64,000 nucleotides of DNA from CAYZGU01 sp964478165 (GCA_964478165.1 CAYZGU010000027.1:1-64000); one strand, 5' to 3'; shown: positions 35,796 to 46,070, counted from the first letter of the stretch. Numbers and translations: made by a program. Notes: generated by a model from the sequence alone, not told the origin.

Positions 35796-37124
35796 CTAAA
35801 TTCCCGCGACGAAGCGGCCGGGATTCAACAAGCCACCTGGGTCAAATCGGGCTTTGATTTGCTTCATGATGGTGGCGATTTTGCCAACTGGTCCCCAAAT
35901 GTCAATGTCGCGCTTAAGCTCGATGGGCGCCGTTTCAACTATCAAGTTTCCGCCAATCTGTAGCGTATGTTCTCTCAATTTAATCAAGGTATCTACTATT
36001 GTCGGATTTTCCATGTTAGAGGAAAAGGCTGTAAAGGTTAGATGCATGATTCCGCTTCCCATAAGCGCCATGGCCCGTGTCGAAGCACCTAAATCATGAC
36101 CGGCTTCCAAGGCGGTGGTTATAAAATCTTCGATGTCGGTAGCGCGGATGTTTGCCTTGCAAACAATGGATGGGCCCAATTGGCTGTATTCGGGAAATGC
36201 CTGCATTGCCTCAACGAGATTCTGCGATTGGGATTTTTCGATGCATTCCATCCCGATTGGTCTGTTTTGCTCCGCAATCGAATGTAGTTGGTTGCCTTGC
36301 CAATCGACAGTCTTAGGTGCACCATCTATGCCGACAACGAGAGTGGGATTAAGAATATTTGTGGAGGGCAGGCCGTTGATGAACAAGTTGAGAAAGCTAG
36401 GAAGAAGTTGCGAATTTGTAATCTCTGAAGAGACTCTTACGGCATCTTGTATCTCTTTAAATCTGAGTATCACAACACGTTCGCATTCGGGCAAGGGAAA
36501 CAGTTTAAATGTCAAGTCAGTAATGATTCCAAGTGTGCCGAACGAACCAATGTATAATTTGTTAAGATCGTAGCCTGCGACGTTCTTGACCACCTTCCCG
36601 CCGCTTTGTACGAGGTCGCCACCGGACTGAACTACGCGCATGCCCAGTATTCGACTCCGCGGCGTACCATGCCGCAGACGCAACGGACCACTTGAGCCTG
36701 TGGCTGCGATTCCACCCACTGTGGTGCGGTCGGCGTACGGTGGATTGAGAGGTAAATATTGGCCGTGTTTCCCCAATATCATCTGAAGGTCCCTCAACTT
36801 CATACCAGCCTGTACTGTGACCGTTAGATCAGCCGGTTCGTATTCTAGAACGCTGTTCATTTGCCTTGTCGAGAGTACCAAATCGACCTGTTCTGGTGGA
36901 TTGCCAATGCCAAGTTTCGTACCACTTCCCGCAGGAATTATCGAGAGCCCGTGATTTGCGCTAAAGGCGAAAATTTCTTGGATTTCCTGTATCGACGAAG
37001 GTACAAGAACTGCCTTCGGTGTGAAACCATCAACGCAGTAATGGTCGAGTTGCATCGTCGGGAGCAATCCACGGTCACTAACGATCTCTCGTAATTGATT
37101 GTGCAACGAATCCACATGGGGCAT
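35796..37124 (-). CDS. glcE: GlcE-like FAD-binding subunit of glycolate oxidase
   Basis: A 442-residue FAD-binding protein of the GlcD/GlcE family. FAD-site segments are IIPAGSGTKLGIG, VGGIAATGSSGPLRLRHGTP and VVKNVAGYDLNKLYIGSFGTLGI. With GlcD and the iron-sulfur subunit GlcF, it oxidises glycolate to glyoxylate and passes electrons to the membrane. It lies 139 bases after glcD on the same strand. The usual glcF is missing from the neighbourhood; the next gene is dsbD. Length is somewhat above E. coli GlcE, but the FAD half matches well. ATG 37124 has a moderate TAGAG site. Confidence 0.85.
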   Translation of the reverse strand: MPHVDSLHNQLREIVSDRGLLPTMQLDHYCVDGFTPKAVLVPSSIQEIQEIFAFSANHGLSIIPAGSGTKLGIGNPPEQVDLVLSTRQMNSVLEYEPADLTVTVQAGMKLRDLQMILGKHGQYLPLNPPYADRTTVGGIAATGSSGPLRLRHGTPRSRILGMRVVQSGGDLVQSGGKVVKNVAGYDLNKLYIGSFGTLGIITDLTFKLFPLPECERVVILRFKEIQDAVRVSSEITNSQLLPSFLNLFINGLPSTNILNPTLVVGIDGAPKTVDWQGNQLHSIAEQNRPIGMECIEKSQSQNLVEAMQAFPEYSQLGPSIVCKANIRATDIEDFITTALEAGHDLGASTRAMALMGSGIMHLTFTAFSSNMENPTIVDTLIKLREHTLQIGGNLIVETAPIELKRDIDIWGPVGKIATIMKQIKARFDPGGLLNPGRFVAGI

Positions 37125-37263
37125 TGTGATTGACTCTACGCCTCCAGGCCTTGGAAACTCTCAGGTATGTTAGGGAATGAGACTATGGAAGACCAGTGCT
37201 ATCGCTATTGGTTACATATCTTTCGTTTTGCAGTCGCAATTCTAAAAGCCTAATACTTTGTAG

Positions 37264-38679
37264 TCAGTTGTCAATTGTAAGTTTTGCATAAGATTCCGAT
37301 GTCGGAAAGATTTTGCCGGGATTACATCGCCCCGTTGGATTAAAGATGTCCCGGACGGTCGCCATTACTGCGAGATCTTCAGGGCTGAAAATTAGTGGCA
37401 TGTAGTCCATTTTTTCAATTCCAACACCATGTTCACCTGTAATTGTTCCTCCGACTTCAGCACATGAGCGGAGAATTTCCATGTTAACCATTTCAACGCG
37501 CTTACATTGCTCTGCATCTCGTTCATCGAATAGTACAATTGGGTGGATGTTCCCGTCGCCGGCATGGAATACATTTGCGATTGGAATCTCGTATTTGTCG
37601 GAGATTTCGGAAATCCGTCTAAGAACTTTGGGCAACTGCGTGCGCGGAACCACACCGTCCTGGGTAATATAACTTGGCGCTAGGCGACCGAAAGCGCCAA
37701 AAGCACTTTTTCGCGCTTTCCAAAGATTCTGGCGGTCGGTGTCATCTTGGGCATATCGGACTTCGCGGGCATTATACTCATTCAGAATTGCGATGACGCG
37801 TTGCGCCTGGTCCTGCATTCCTGCATCTATGCCGTCCAATTCAACTATGAGAACTGCTGCGGCATCTAGAGGGAATCCATAGTGAAAACCAGCCTCAAGT
37901 GCTTTGATGACCAGTTGATCCATCATTTCGAGTGCCGCCGGAACAATTCCTGCGGCAATGATACTTGAGACAGCATTCGAGGCGTCGTCCATGGTATCGA
38001 ATACGCTAAGGGTTGTCTGATAGGCTTGTGGGGCGCGCAGGAGCCGCACCGTCGCCTTTGTTACTATACCGAATGTACCTTCGGATCCGATCATTATTCC
38101 ACGCAAATCGTAACCGGGTACTTCTTCAACAACCCCACCGAATTCGACAATCTCACCATCGGGTAAGACGACCTCTAACCCGAGAACATGATCTGTGGTG
38201 ACCCCGTATTTTAGCGTATGCGGTCCGCCTGAATTCTCTGCAATATTTCCCCCAATAGTACACGCTTTCTGGCTCGATGGATCTGGAGCGTAATAGAAAC
38301 CATCGTTTTCAACTGCGTGGGTCAAAAGTAGGTTTACCACTCCCGGTTCCACAACGGCCCGATGGTTGTTTAGATCGATTTCGAGGATGCGGTCGAGTCG
38401 GTTGAGCGCGATTATTACCCCGCCCTGCACCGGAAGCATGCCACCGCTCAATCCCGTTCCACCGCCCCGAGCAATAAAGGGAACTTCATGTCTATTTGCC
38501 AGTTTGACAATTTCCGAGATCTGTTGTGTCGTTTCGGGGAAAACAACCACATCAGGCAAGGCTTTGACCAGCGTCGCGCCATCGCATTCATAGACCGATA
38601 ATGCCGTTTGATCCGTGAGCACATTTTCTGTGCCCACTAAGTCTCCAAGTTCATGGCTTAGGCACTCGTGATTTGACAT
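37264..38679 (-). CDS. glcD: GlcD-like FAD-binding subunit of glycolate/D-lactate oxidase
   Basis: A 471-residue FAD-linked oxidase. The FAD_binding_4 domain shows VPFIARGGGTGLSGGMLP, CTIGGNIAENSGGPHTLKYG and IMIGSEGTFGIVT. The C-terminal FAD-oxidase_C domain shows NVFHAGDGNIHP and TITGEHGVGIEKM, the conserved His residues of the family. It converts 2-hydroxy acids such as glycolate to the keto acid. ATG 38679 is preferred because GGAGG lies seven bases before it and the length is then normal; the frame is open 168 bases further. It probably shares a transcript with glcE. Confidence 0.92.
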   Translation of the reverse strand: MSNHECLSHELGDLVGTENVLTDQTALSVYECDGATLVKALPDVVVFPETTQQISEIVKLANRHEVPFIARGGGTGLSGGMLPVQGGVIIALNRLDRILEIDLNNHRAVVEPGVVNLLLTHAVENDGFYYAPDPSSQKACTIGGNIAENSGGPHTLKYGVTTDHVLGLEVVLPDGEIVEFGGVVEEVPGYDLRGIMIGSEGTFGIVTKATVRLLRAPQAYQTTLSVFDTMDDASNAVSSIIAAGIVPAALEMMDQLVIKALEAGFHYGFPLDAAAVLIVELDGIDAGMQDQAQRVIAILNEYNAREVRYAQDDTDRQNLWKARKSAFGAFGRLAPSYITQDGVVPRTQLPKVLRRISEISDKYEIPIANVFHAGDGNIHPIVLFDERDAEQCKRVEMVNMEILRSCAEVGGTITGEHGVGIEKMDYMPLIFSPEDLAVMATVRDIFNPTGRCNPGKIFPTSESYAKLTIDN

Positions 38680-38879
38680 TGGAGCGACCTCCATTGATGC
38701 GTTGTGTTTCACAGATGCGTTGATGGTGTAAACTACATTAAGTAATATCCCGAGATCTGATACTACCTGCTGGATTTTTGTATGAACAAAACGCGAAATC
38801 TCGTTGAATGGAGCTCGTTGTAGATCTCGGTGTGAGTGGCGGGTCACAAGAAATCATGGTGGTAGGATTACGCAGTTTA

Positions 38880-39845
38880 TCATTCAACAATCTTTAACTC
38901 ATCGTCTGTTCCGCGCTCAATAAGCTCTTCCGAGAGTTGACTTGCTATATCACGAAACCCTTGGGATTGTGGTGATTCTGGATGGGCGGCAACAATCGGT
39001 ACGCCGACGTCTCCAGCAGCACACACCTCCGCGTCAAGAGGCACATGTCCGAGGAACGAAACTCCTAGTTGTTCGCTGGTCTTCCTGCCGCCGTCCGCCC
39101 GGAAAACATCTGTTCTTTCACCGCAGTGTGGACACGCGAAGTAGCTCATGTTTTCCACAACACCCAGAATTGGGACTCCTAGACGATTGAACATTGCCGT
39201 GCCCCGTCGGACGTCGGCTAACGCAACATCCTGTGGCGTTGTCACAATTACGGCACCAGTGAGTGGAATGGCTTGACTCAATGAAAGTGCTGCGTCTCCT
39301 GTTCCCGGGGGGAGGTCAATGATGAGGTAATCAAGTTCTCCCCAGTCTACATCGCTTAGAAGTTGGCGTATAGCACTGTGAAGCATTGGGCCTCGCCAGA
39401 TCATGGCTTGCTCTTCAGGAACCATGAAACCGATCGACATCAGCCTAACACTATGTCTGACAATGGGGATTAGCTTCTTGTCCGGGCTAGTCTGGGGTGT
39501 TTCATTGATGCCCATCATTGTAGGAATACTCGGTCCATAGACGTCCGCATCCATCAAGCCAATCTTTGCGCCGGTTTGCGCTAGAGTGATTGCCAGATTG
39601 GTTGCAACGGTAGATTTACCTACACCACCCTTTCCACTTGCTACGGCGATTTTGTGGCGGATGTTTGGGAGTGTCATGTGCTGATTGTCAGCACCTGGCT
39701 GCGCTCCCGTTTGGGGTGAAGCCTTCGGACTAGAAATTTGGGCCCCGTTAACGACCTTGAGGTCTGGATGCCCTTTTGTTTTCGATTGGGTTGATTGGTT
39801 GTTGCTTGAATTTGGAGCCACTTTGCCCTTCTTGAAAAGATTCAT
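38880..39845 (-). CDS. Mrp/ApbC-type iron-sulfur cluster carrier ATPase
   Basis: A 321-residue MinD-like P-loop ATPase that binds and delivers iron-sulfur clusters in the cytoplasm. The deviant Walker A is GKGGVGKST (about 71-79), followed by GLMDADVYGPSIPTMMG, IDLPPGTGD and the conserved CPHC pair used for cluster binding. The N-terminal MIP18-like domain found in many homologues is absent. Instead, about 60 Ser/Gln/Pro/Lys-rich residues precede the core and look unstructured. It lies 91 bases after iscS on the same strand, forming an Fe-S assembly pair, and near glcDE, whose partner subunit would need clusters. Confidence 0.93.
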   Translation of the reverse strand: MNLFKKGKVAPNSSNNQSTQSKTKGHPDLKVVNGAQISSPKASPQTGAQPGADNQHMTLPNIRHKIAVASGKGGVGKSTVATNLAITLAQTGAKIGLMDADVYGPSIPTMMGINETPQTSPDKKLIPIVRHSVRLMSIGFMVPEEQAMIWRGPMLHSAIRQLLSDVDWGELDYLIIDLPPGTGDAALSLSQAIPLTGAVIVTTPQDVALADVRRGTAMFNRLGVPILGVVENMSYFACPHCGERTDVFRADGGRKTSEQLGVSFLGHVPLDAEVCAAGDVGVPIVAAHPESPQSQGFRDIASQLSEELIERGTDDELKIVE

Positions 39846-39936
39846 GTTTCGTCCTCGTTAGAACATTATGAATAGCTCGAACCCTCGATTAACTCCCACC
39901 ACTCTACTAAACCGGTTCGGTCTCCTCTTAGGAAGT

Positions 39937-41112
39937 TCACTCATCGATTGGAGATAACTTTCGCAAGCGTGCCACTGCTTCCGCCACTGCGTCAATCACT
40001 ATGCTAACTTCTTCCTCTGTAGTATATCGACCCAGTCCTAGACGGACCGCAGTATGAGCTAGTTGTTTCTCAAGTCCCATAGCAAGTAGCACGTGGGACG
40101 CATGGTTTGCTCCAAAGTTACAAGCTGAACCTGTTGACAGTGCAATGTTGTTCAATCCCGAGATTAGGGATCTGCTCTCCACGAATTTAAAGCTGATGTT
40201 GAGGTTGCCGGGAAGTCTTTTTTCTGGGTGTCCATTGAGATAGATATCCTCAATCTCGTTCAATAGTGCCTCATAAAGCCGGTTTCGTAGCGCACAGATG
40301 CGTTTAGATTCCTCGGCCATTAATTCCCGCGACAGGTTGCAGGCCTCACCGAATCCGACGATGCCAGGAACGTTGAGAGTTCCCGGTCTGAGATCGTGTT
40401 CCTGACCACCGCCGTGCATTATAGGGTGCAATTTGATTCTTGGATCTGCCTGGCGAATGTAGAGAGCACCAATTCCCTTTGGGCCGTAGATTTTGTGAGC
40501 CGTGAGCGACATTAGGTCAAGCCCAAGCATGTCGACATCGGAATCAATCTTGCCAAGCCCCTGAACAGCGTCAGAATGGAACAAAACACCATGTCTTCTT
40601 GCAATTTTGCCGATTTCCGAGATAGAGTTGATTGAACCGACTTCATTATTTGCATAGATAAGGCTGATTAGAATAGTCCGATTCGTAATTGCCGACTCGA
40701 CCCGATCGGTCTGGACCATCCCATAGCAATCAACAGGTAGATAGGTAATCTCAAATCCCTCTTCTTCTAGAGCGACACACGTATCCATTACCGCATGATG
40801 TTCAACCGTGCTTGTGATGATATGATTGCCTTTGTGTGCGTATTCATGCGCAATTCCTTTAATCGCAAGGTTATCTGACTCAGTCGCGCCGCTTGTAAAT
40901 ACAATTTCCTCCGGGGTACAATTGATGAGGTCTGCAACCTGCCTACGTCCTTTTTCTACCGCGTCTAGGGCGTTCTTGCCAAAACTGTGCGCGGTGTTAG
41001 ACGCGTTGCCAAAATGAATTGTCATATAGGGCATCATTGCCTCTATGACTTGCGGATCGACAGGCGTTGTCGCGTGGTGGTCCATATAGATAACGTTTTC
41101 GCAATCTGGCAT
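39937..41112 (-). CDS. iscS: Cysteine desulfurase (IscS/NifS family)
   Basis: A PLP enzyme that takes sulfur from cysteine for iron-sulfur clusters and, through FdhD, for molybdoenzymes. The 391-residue product has the N-terminal YMDHHATTPVD, the PLP Lys207 in SLTAHKIYGPKG, VEHHAV, and the catalytic Cys331 on a long loop (STGSACNFGANHASHVL). The long loop and SxGSAC place it with IscS/NifS rather than SufS. ATG 41112 is preferred because AGAGG lies nine bases before it; the TTG at 41133 adds seven residues and lacks such a site. It precedes the Mrp gene and diverges from the BatA-like gene. Confidence 0.94.
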   Translation of the reverse strand: MPDCENVIYMDHHATTPVDPQVIEAMMPYMTIHFGNASNTAHSFGKNALDAVEKGRRQVADLINCTPEEIVFTSGATESDNLAIKGIAHEYAHKGNHIITSTVEHHAVMDTCVALEEEGFEITYLPVDCYGMVQTDRVESAITNRTILISLIYANNEVGSINSISEIGKIARRHGVLFHSDAVQGLGKIDSDVDMLGLDLMSLTAHKIYGPKGIGALYIRQADPRIKLHPIMHGGGQEHDLRPGTLNVPGIVGFGEACNLSRELMAEESKRICALRNRLYEALLNEIEDIYLNGHPEKRLPGNLNISFKFVESRSLISGLNNIALSTGSACNFGANHASHVLLAMGLEKQLAHTAVRLGLGRYTTEEEVSIVIDAVAEAVARLRKLSPIDE

Positions 41113-41233
41113 GTTCGCTAACCTCTGTGTCAAGAATTGCGATAATTTTACAGCACGCCCAAGTGAAAGTCAAGTGCAATGCTGAAGATATCTTCAGGTT
41201 CGTCTAACCAACGTCAAGGCCCGATTTTCAGCT

Positions 41234-41262
41234 TGATCTTTAATCAGTTTTCACATATACTA
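41234..41262 (+). promoter_or_regulatory. Putative promoter for the BatA-like gene
   Basis: TTGATC (41234-41239), a 17-base spacer and TATACT (41257-41262) lie about 110 bases before the BatA-like start codon, in the divergent region with iscS. Confidence 0.55.
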
Positions 41263-41370
41263 CAGCATGGGAGCGCGTTTTCGTGACACACTCTTGCTTT
41301 CTTGCACCTCGCATAGCAAGAACTAGTCCTCGTTGTCCTGCTCCTCGAAAACAGAAAGGAGTATAAGCTG

Positions 41371-43464
41371 TTGGGATTTCTCAACCCGTTTTTTCTCTTC
41401 GGGATACTTGCTGCCACGATACCCCTAATCATCCATCTCTGGAGTCGTCGGCAGGCAAAAACTGTAGATTTCAGCAGCCTAATGTTTCTATTGGTTGCAC
41501 ACCGCCAAAGTGTTCGGCGTGTTCAACTCAAAAATCTGTTTATACTGCTGCTTCGCATGGCGATTATTATCATAATAGCGCTGGCCCTTGCGCGTCCTCT
41601 CATTAACGATCAATTTTCCTTTGCAGGTGTACGTGCAAAAACTAGCGTTGTCGTGATTCTTGATAATTCTTTTAGCATGCGTTATCAAGGCATTCAGGGG
41701 CAGCGATTTGAGAAGGCTAAAGTGATAGCGGGCTCAGTAGTCGAATCCCTTCGGCCAGGAGATAGTGTCGCATTCATCTTGATGTCTAATATCGGCAACG
41801 CGGTCTTGCGAAAATTGACAAAAAACCTAAATGCCGCCACACAGGAGATAGGTCAGGCAAGTGTTTCCAACCGATCGACCCACGTGTTTACTAGTCTTGA
41901 TTTGGCACATGACATCCTGCATGCATCTGATGACCCAAACAAGGAAATCTACTTAATCTCCGACTTCGGGCGCAATGGTTGGGAAAACTTGAATCGCGTG
42001 TCGAATAGATCGGGGGCCAAGATTTTTCTCCTGCCTGTCGGTGACGAAGTTGGTGACAATACGAGTGTTGACGAATTTTACCCTTCAAGTCAATTGCTTG
42101 GTGCACATCTCCCGGTGCAATTGAACATGAATGTCACCAATCACTCCGATCTGTCACCGCAAGAAACCATACTGACGCTCTTTGTTGATGGTCGGAAGCG
42201 CAGATCGATAGGCGCTCATCTCGAGGCTCGGGAAGCAATTAGCACCAGTCTTATACATAAATTTGGATCGGCCGGTCTGTACACGGGCCATGTTGATCTC
42301 ACGCCTGACCGGTTGTCAATCGATAATCGACGTTTTTTTGCCTTCCACGTGTATGGTCAGATACGAGTTCTGTGTGTCGGTGAACAGACGCTCTACGTAT
42401 CACTAGCGCTAGATCCCGGAAATCAACTGACGCTTTCGGCCGATTTTGCCATTTTGCCCACAAACTGCGCCCTTCAAGAGATCGGTGATTTTGCACTGGA
42501 GGATTTTGACGTGCTAATTCTTGCAGACGTGCCCGAATTTTCCAATCGGGTGCGGCAATCAATTCAAAAGTTCGTCCGTGAGGGTAAGGGTGTGATCTAT
42601 TTTGTGAGTCGTAAAGTTAGTGCAACGAGATATAACGAGTTTCTCGATTGGTTGCCCGCGAAACTTGGTACGCCCGTGTTCTGGAGTCCACCGTTTACAA
42701 TCTCGAAATTCAACGCCAAGCATCCGATCTTCGAGATTTTTAAGACAGAAGAATTCTCGGGACAATATGCTCCACAGTTTTATCGGGGTTTAAACGTCCA
42801 TCCGGTTGAAGACGCGAATGTGATTGCAGAACTGACTGACGGTACACCTTTTCTCGTTGAACGACCAATTGAGTCAGGAGTAGCATTCCTCTTTAACGTG
42901 TCCGCGACCAAATTAGACGCTTCGACGTTGATGGTTAATCCACATTTTGTTTCATTACTCCATCAGACCGTGCTCTATACGAAAGCTATACAATCCGATC
43001 ATAATAGAAATTTGCTAGTGGGGCAGGCATTTGCCGCTAATTATCGTCACACGAAGGCAACGAAAGCATCAGTGCGAAGAGTAGGAGAGCCTACTCTTCC
43101 TCCAGAAATCGTCCCAATAAGTGAAGATGGCTCTATGCAGTTTAATCGCACAGAATATCCCGGAATTTATCAGGTCGATGTGCTCGGAAGAAACCAACTC
43201 AGTCGCGATTTTTTCGCGGTCAATGTTGAACCGGCAGAATCCGATCTCCGCCGTATTGAGATCCAAGAAGCTATGGAACGCATTGGTGCACAGCCGGAGT
43301 TCACAGGTGAACCTGAACCTTTGAATCTCGCGCTGAACGCTAACCGTGTTGGCAGAGAGGTTTGGGGAGAACTATTGGTGGTTGCGCTAATTCTCATGCT
43401 TCTCGAGGGTCTGATGTCAAATTCCAAATCGATTGGATTTCGAAAAACAACGACTGAGTCTTGA
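41371..43464 (+). CDS. BatA-like N-terminal domain plus VWA-type membrane protein
   Basis: A 697-residue protein. It starts with the BatA/aerotolerance N-terminal signature (GFLNPFFLFGILAATIPLIIHL, quoted from Gly2 in part), with a second membrane helix near 58-76. A von Willebrand A-like domain follows with the metal site DNSFSMRY. Residues about 250-560 contain beta-rich segments and an alpha/beta domain (VLILADVPEFSNRVRQSIQK) like the glutamine-amidotransferase-type domain of related proteins. A C-terminal helix ends the protein. Most of it should face the periplasm. Relatives sit in MoxR/Bat operons, but no MoxR or BatD gene is seen here. Start is a TTG at 41371, supported by AAAGGAG nine bases before it. 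Confidence 0.85.
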   Translation: MGFLNPFFLFGILAATIPLIIHLWSRRQAKTVDFSSLMFLLVAHRQSVRRVQLKNLFILLLRMAIIIIIALALARPLINDQFSFAGVRAKTSVVVILDNSFSMRYQGIQGQRFEKAKVIAGSVVESLRPGDSVAFILMSNIGNAVLRKLTKNLNAATQEIGQASVSNRSTHVFTSLDLAHDILHASDDPNKEIYLISDFGRNGWENLNRVSNRSGAKIFLLPVGDEVGDNTSVDEFYPSSQLLGAHLPVQLNMNVTNHSDLSPQETILTLFVDGRKRRSIGAHLEAREAISTSLIHKFGSAGLYTGHVDLTPDRLSIDNRRFFAFHVYGQIRVLCVGEQTLYVSLALDPGNQLTLSADFAILPTNCALQEIGDFALEDFDVLILADVPEFSNRVRQSIQKFVREGKGVIYFVSRKVSATRYNEFLDWLPAKLGTPVFWSPPFTISKFNAKHPIFEIFKTEEFSGQYAPQFYRGLNVHPVEDANVIAELTDGTPFLVERPIESGVAFLFNVSATKLDASTLMVNPHFVSLLHQTVLYTKAIQSDHNRNLLVGQAFAANYRHTKATKASVRRVGEPTLPPEIVPISEDGSMQFNRTEYPGIYQVDVLGRNQLSRDFFAVNVEPAESDLRRIEIQEAMERIGAQPEFTGEPEPLNLALNANRVGREVWGELLVVALILMLLEGLMSNSKSIGFRKTTTES

Positions 43465-43492
43465 CCCTCCTCTATTCTGAAGCCCCCTAGTT

Positions 43493-43520
43493 TGTCCAAT
43501 AAATCAATGTCTATTGGACA
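43493..43520 (+). terminator. Hairpin after the BatA-like gene
   Basis: Nine-base perfect arms TGTCCAATA and TATTGGACA enclose a ten-base loop, 28 bases after the stop codon. The following GGTGTTTTG has only a short T run, so termination may be partial. Confidence 0.5.
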
Positions 43521-43593
43521 GGTGTTTTGATGGATTGACAGAAGATGAGACGGCGTCACCATAGCATGCTCGACAGACAATTAGGATTCAACA

Positions 43594-45372
43594 ATGAACT
43601 TGCATTCGTTCCTTCTCATAGCCCTTTTCGCCCTAGTTGGTGAATCGGCGGTGGCGAAAAGCTATCTTATCCGCAAGATTGTGCTCCGCGACAATGAGTC
43701 ATTTTCGGACGAACAGCTTCGACGAGGTATGCGAATCGAGGTGGGAAAAACCTATAGTAATGTTCAGCTAAAAGAGGACTTTGACCGCATTGTCGGATTC
43801 TACCATAAGAACGGTTTCAGTTTTGCACGGATAGATGAAAACCTCTCGTTGAAAAAAGAGTTTTCTGATGGCTTATATTTGCACATCTACGTTGATGAGG
43901 GCCGGGTTGGCAAAATCACAGTCGAAGGAAACACTCGTACTAGAGACCATGTCATACTTCGAGAGTTACTATTGAACGTCGGGGGTGTCTACACCGTGGA
44001 AGACGAGTTAGAGAGCGAGCGAATTCTCCGTCGAAAGCCGTACCTTGGCAGCGCTGAGATAGAATCCACTTGGGATGCAGAAACGTCAACCGTCCAAATT
44101 CGTATTGTGGTTACGGATCTTTGGACAGTCATCCCAGCCATAGACTTGCCGGCATTTAACAGGAATAGTTCTGATTTTCTTGCAAAAATCGAGGATTCAA
44201 ACGTCTTCGGATCCGGTAACCATGCGCGATTTCGCTATCAGCGGCTTAGCGAATCTGGGGAAAGAACGCGAAGCCTCATTCGTAGTCGATATTCTGAATC
44301 CCGCCTTTTTGGTTCGCATTGGCAATTTCATGGTCTCTATACCCAGAAACGAGAAGGGGACTCATGGGAAGTCAGATTGAATCGTCCGCAATATTCCCTC
44401 AAAACCCGTTGGAGCGCAGCATTTAAGGCCGCCGAGCCTGTGGATCTCATCCGTTGGTACGATGGTGGGCGGAAAACGGACACGTTCGACCGTAGAGTGC
44501 AATTGAGTTCTGGCAAAGTCACACGCTTTTTCGGCAATCGCCGGCAACAGACGCAACTCACCCTATGGCTGTATTCTAAAAGAACCAAATTCACTCTTCT
44601 TGAGAACCTTACGCCGTCAGATGCCAACCTGCAAAATCGAAATATAAAGATGTTAGGCGTCTCGTTAGGGCGAAGGACAGTCGATTTTGTCCGCACCCGA
44701 TATGTCAATGAGATGGGGAGGGTCGAGGATCTTCCTGTCGGACAAGAATATAGGTTGTCCGTAGGGTATGGATCTCCAATCTACGGATCCGATCAGTCCG
44801 AGGCGGAACTTAATCTTCTATTGTACTTGTCGTTTGCACATCGTGAATTTTTCTTGCTTCACGTACGCACAGACCTAACGACGCGATTTACTCCTGGTCC
44901 GAACGACTCGGTACTTAATGGAAACATCAAGTTGGTGCGCAAGAATCTCTTGTTTCAGACGCTGGCTGCGCGACTTTCCACGGTGTTTGAGTTTGGTCTT
45001 GATGGTGAGAGCCAAGTACATCTTGGAGGATTGAGTGGACTACGTGGTTACGGCCCCCGGCAGTTTAGTGGCGAAAAAATGATGGTCTTAAACATTGAGA
45101 GTCGAACGATATTTAGGGGTGGACTGTTCCGAAAATTGGAGTCTGTGTTAGTCGTAGGATCTAGCCTGTTCGTTGATATTGGATATATCTGGAATGGCAA
45201 GACATTTCACTTGAGAAAATCGAAACGAAGTATTGGGGTTGGATTGAGATTTAGTATACCCAAACTAGGTGGTTCTCGGATTTATCGCTTGGATTTATCT
45301 TGTCCGTTAGATACCCCCGGTGCATCGCTTTCGGCCCCGGTTCTCACCTATGGAATCGGGCACATATTCTAG
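43594..45372 (+). CDS. Omp85/BamA-superfamily outer-membrane protein
   Basis: A 592-residue exported barrel protein. After a signal peptide (LLIALFALVGESAVA), two POTRA-like domains occupy about 22-185: one begins YLIRKIVLRDNESFSDEQLRR and the second is in KITVEGNTRTRDHVILRELL (both quoted in part). The C-terminal barrel (about 190-592) holds the conserved LGGLSGLRGYGPRQFSG segment and ends in aromatic GHIF, as outer-membrane barrels do. Family members insert or secrete proteins across the outer membrane. With only two POTRA domains it is probably not BamA itself, but a TamA-like, two-partner or patatin-associated type. Ribosome site is AGGA before ATG 43594. Confidence 0.85.
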   Translation: MNLHSFLLIALFALVGESAVAKSYLIRKIVLRDNESFSDEQLRRGMRIEVGKTYSNVQLKEDFDRIVGFYHKNGFSFARIDENLSLKKEFSDGLYLHIYVDEGRVGKITVEGNTRTRDHVILRELLLNVGGVYTVEDELESERILRRKPYLGSAEIESTWDAETSTVQIRIVVTDLWTVIPAIDLPAFNRNSSDFLAKIEDSNVFGSGNHARFRYQRLSESGERTRSLIRSRYSESRLFGSHWQFHGLYTQKREGDSWEVRLNRPQYSLKTRWSAAFKAAEPVDLIRWYDGGRKTDTFDRRVQLSSGKVTRFFGNRRQQTQLTLWLYSKRTKFTLLENLTPSDANLQNRNIKMLGVSLGRRTVDFVRTRYVNEMGRVEDLPVGQEYRLSVGYGSPIYGSDQSEAELNLLLYLSFAHREFFLLHVRTDLTTRFTPGPNDSVLNGNIKLVRKNLLFQTLAARLSTVFEFGLDGESQVHLGGLSGLRGYGPRQFSGEKMMVLNIESRTIFRGGLFRKLESVLVVGSSLFVDIGYIWNGKTFHLRKSKRSIGVGLRFSIPKLGGSRIYRLDLSCPLDTPGASLSAPVLTYGIGHIF

Positions 45373-45553
45373 TCACGCCGCTCGCGGAGTAATTCCATCT
45401 CCGAATATCGAATGGTTTTTGTCGGCTCTAATGTCATCGTAGGTGTGCGGCCTTCAAGTTAGCATGGAGTTGATAGTGTCATCCGACTAAACTGAAAAAT
45501 CAGGCTTTGGGTTAAAGTCCCTTCGTTGCGGGAGGGTGAATCGAATATGCAAT

Positions 45554-45587
45554 AAGAAGATGAATACAACAAGAAGATGAATACAAC
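45554..45587 (+). repeat. Two tandem copies of a 17-bp unit
   Basis: AAGAAGATGAATACAAC occurs at 45554-45570 and again, identically and directly adjacent, at 45571-45587, in a non-coding stretch. Confidence 0.9.
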
Positions 45588-46034
45588 GGTCTTGGGTTTG
45601 AACGTACCCCTAAAGTAGTAGTTCTGAACAATTGAATCGCAGGGCGTAGATTGCCATTTGCGTCTGCATTTCCCTGTGCACAACAAACTTGTATGTGCTT
45701 GAATGGGGGAGAGTCTTGGACTTGGCGATTATTATCCTAGTAGGGATTGGTAGAGACGCGTGCTTCAGGGCACAGACTAAAGCCTTGTCCTTATTCGTCT
45801 TGGACGTCGGTTCTGAGGCGTTCGAAGCCAAGAAAGACTTACAAATTCCAACCCGCTGAGCCTACCAATGAACGAATGCTACTTCTACGAAAAAACCCTT
45901 ACTTAGCGGTTTGGGAAACGGTGTGGAATCTTGAGCTATCCTGATTCTATTGTTTGACGGCCGGTGGGCCTTATTCCCGGACAAGAGCTAAGATGTCGTC
46001 TGTGCGTGATGAAGTCTTTGCTTAAACTGTGTCC

Positions 46035-46070
46035 GATGGCTTAATTCGCGAATTAAGCCATCTTTCTTCT
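46035..46070 (+). terminator. Perfect 28-bp palindrome followed by T-rich run
   Basis: Positions 46035-46062 form a perfect palindrome with arms GATGGCTTAATTCG and CGAATTAAGCCATC, giving a stem of about 12 pairs. TTTCTTCT follows at 46063-46070. The shape fits an intrinsic terminator on the plus strand. It lies 660 bases after the nearest plus-strand gene, so it may end an unseen small RNA or a long 3' region. Confidence 0.6.
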
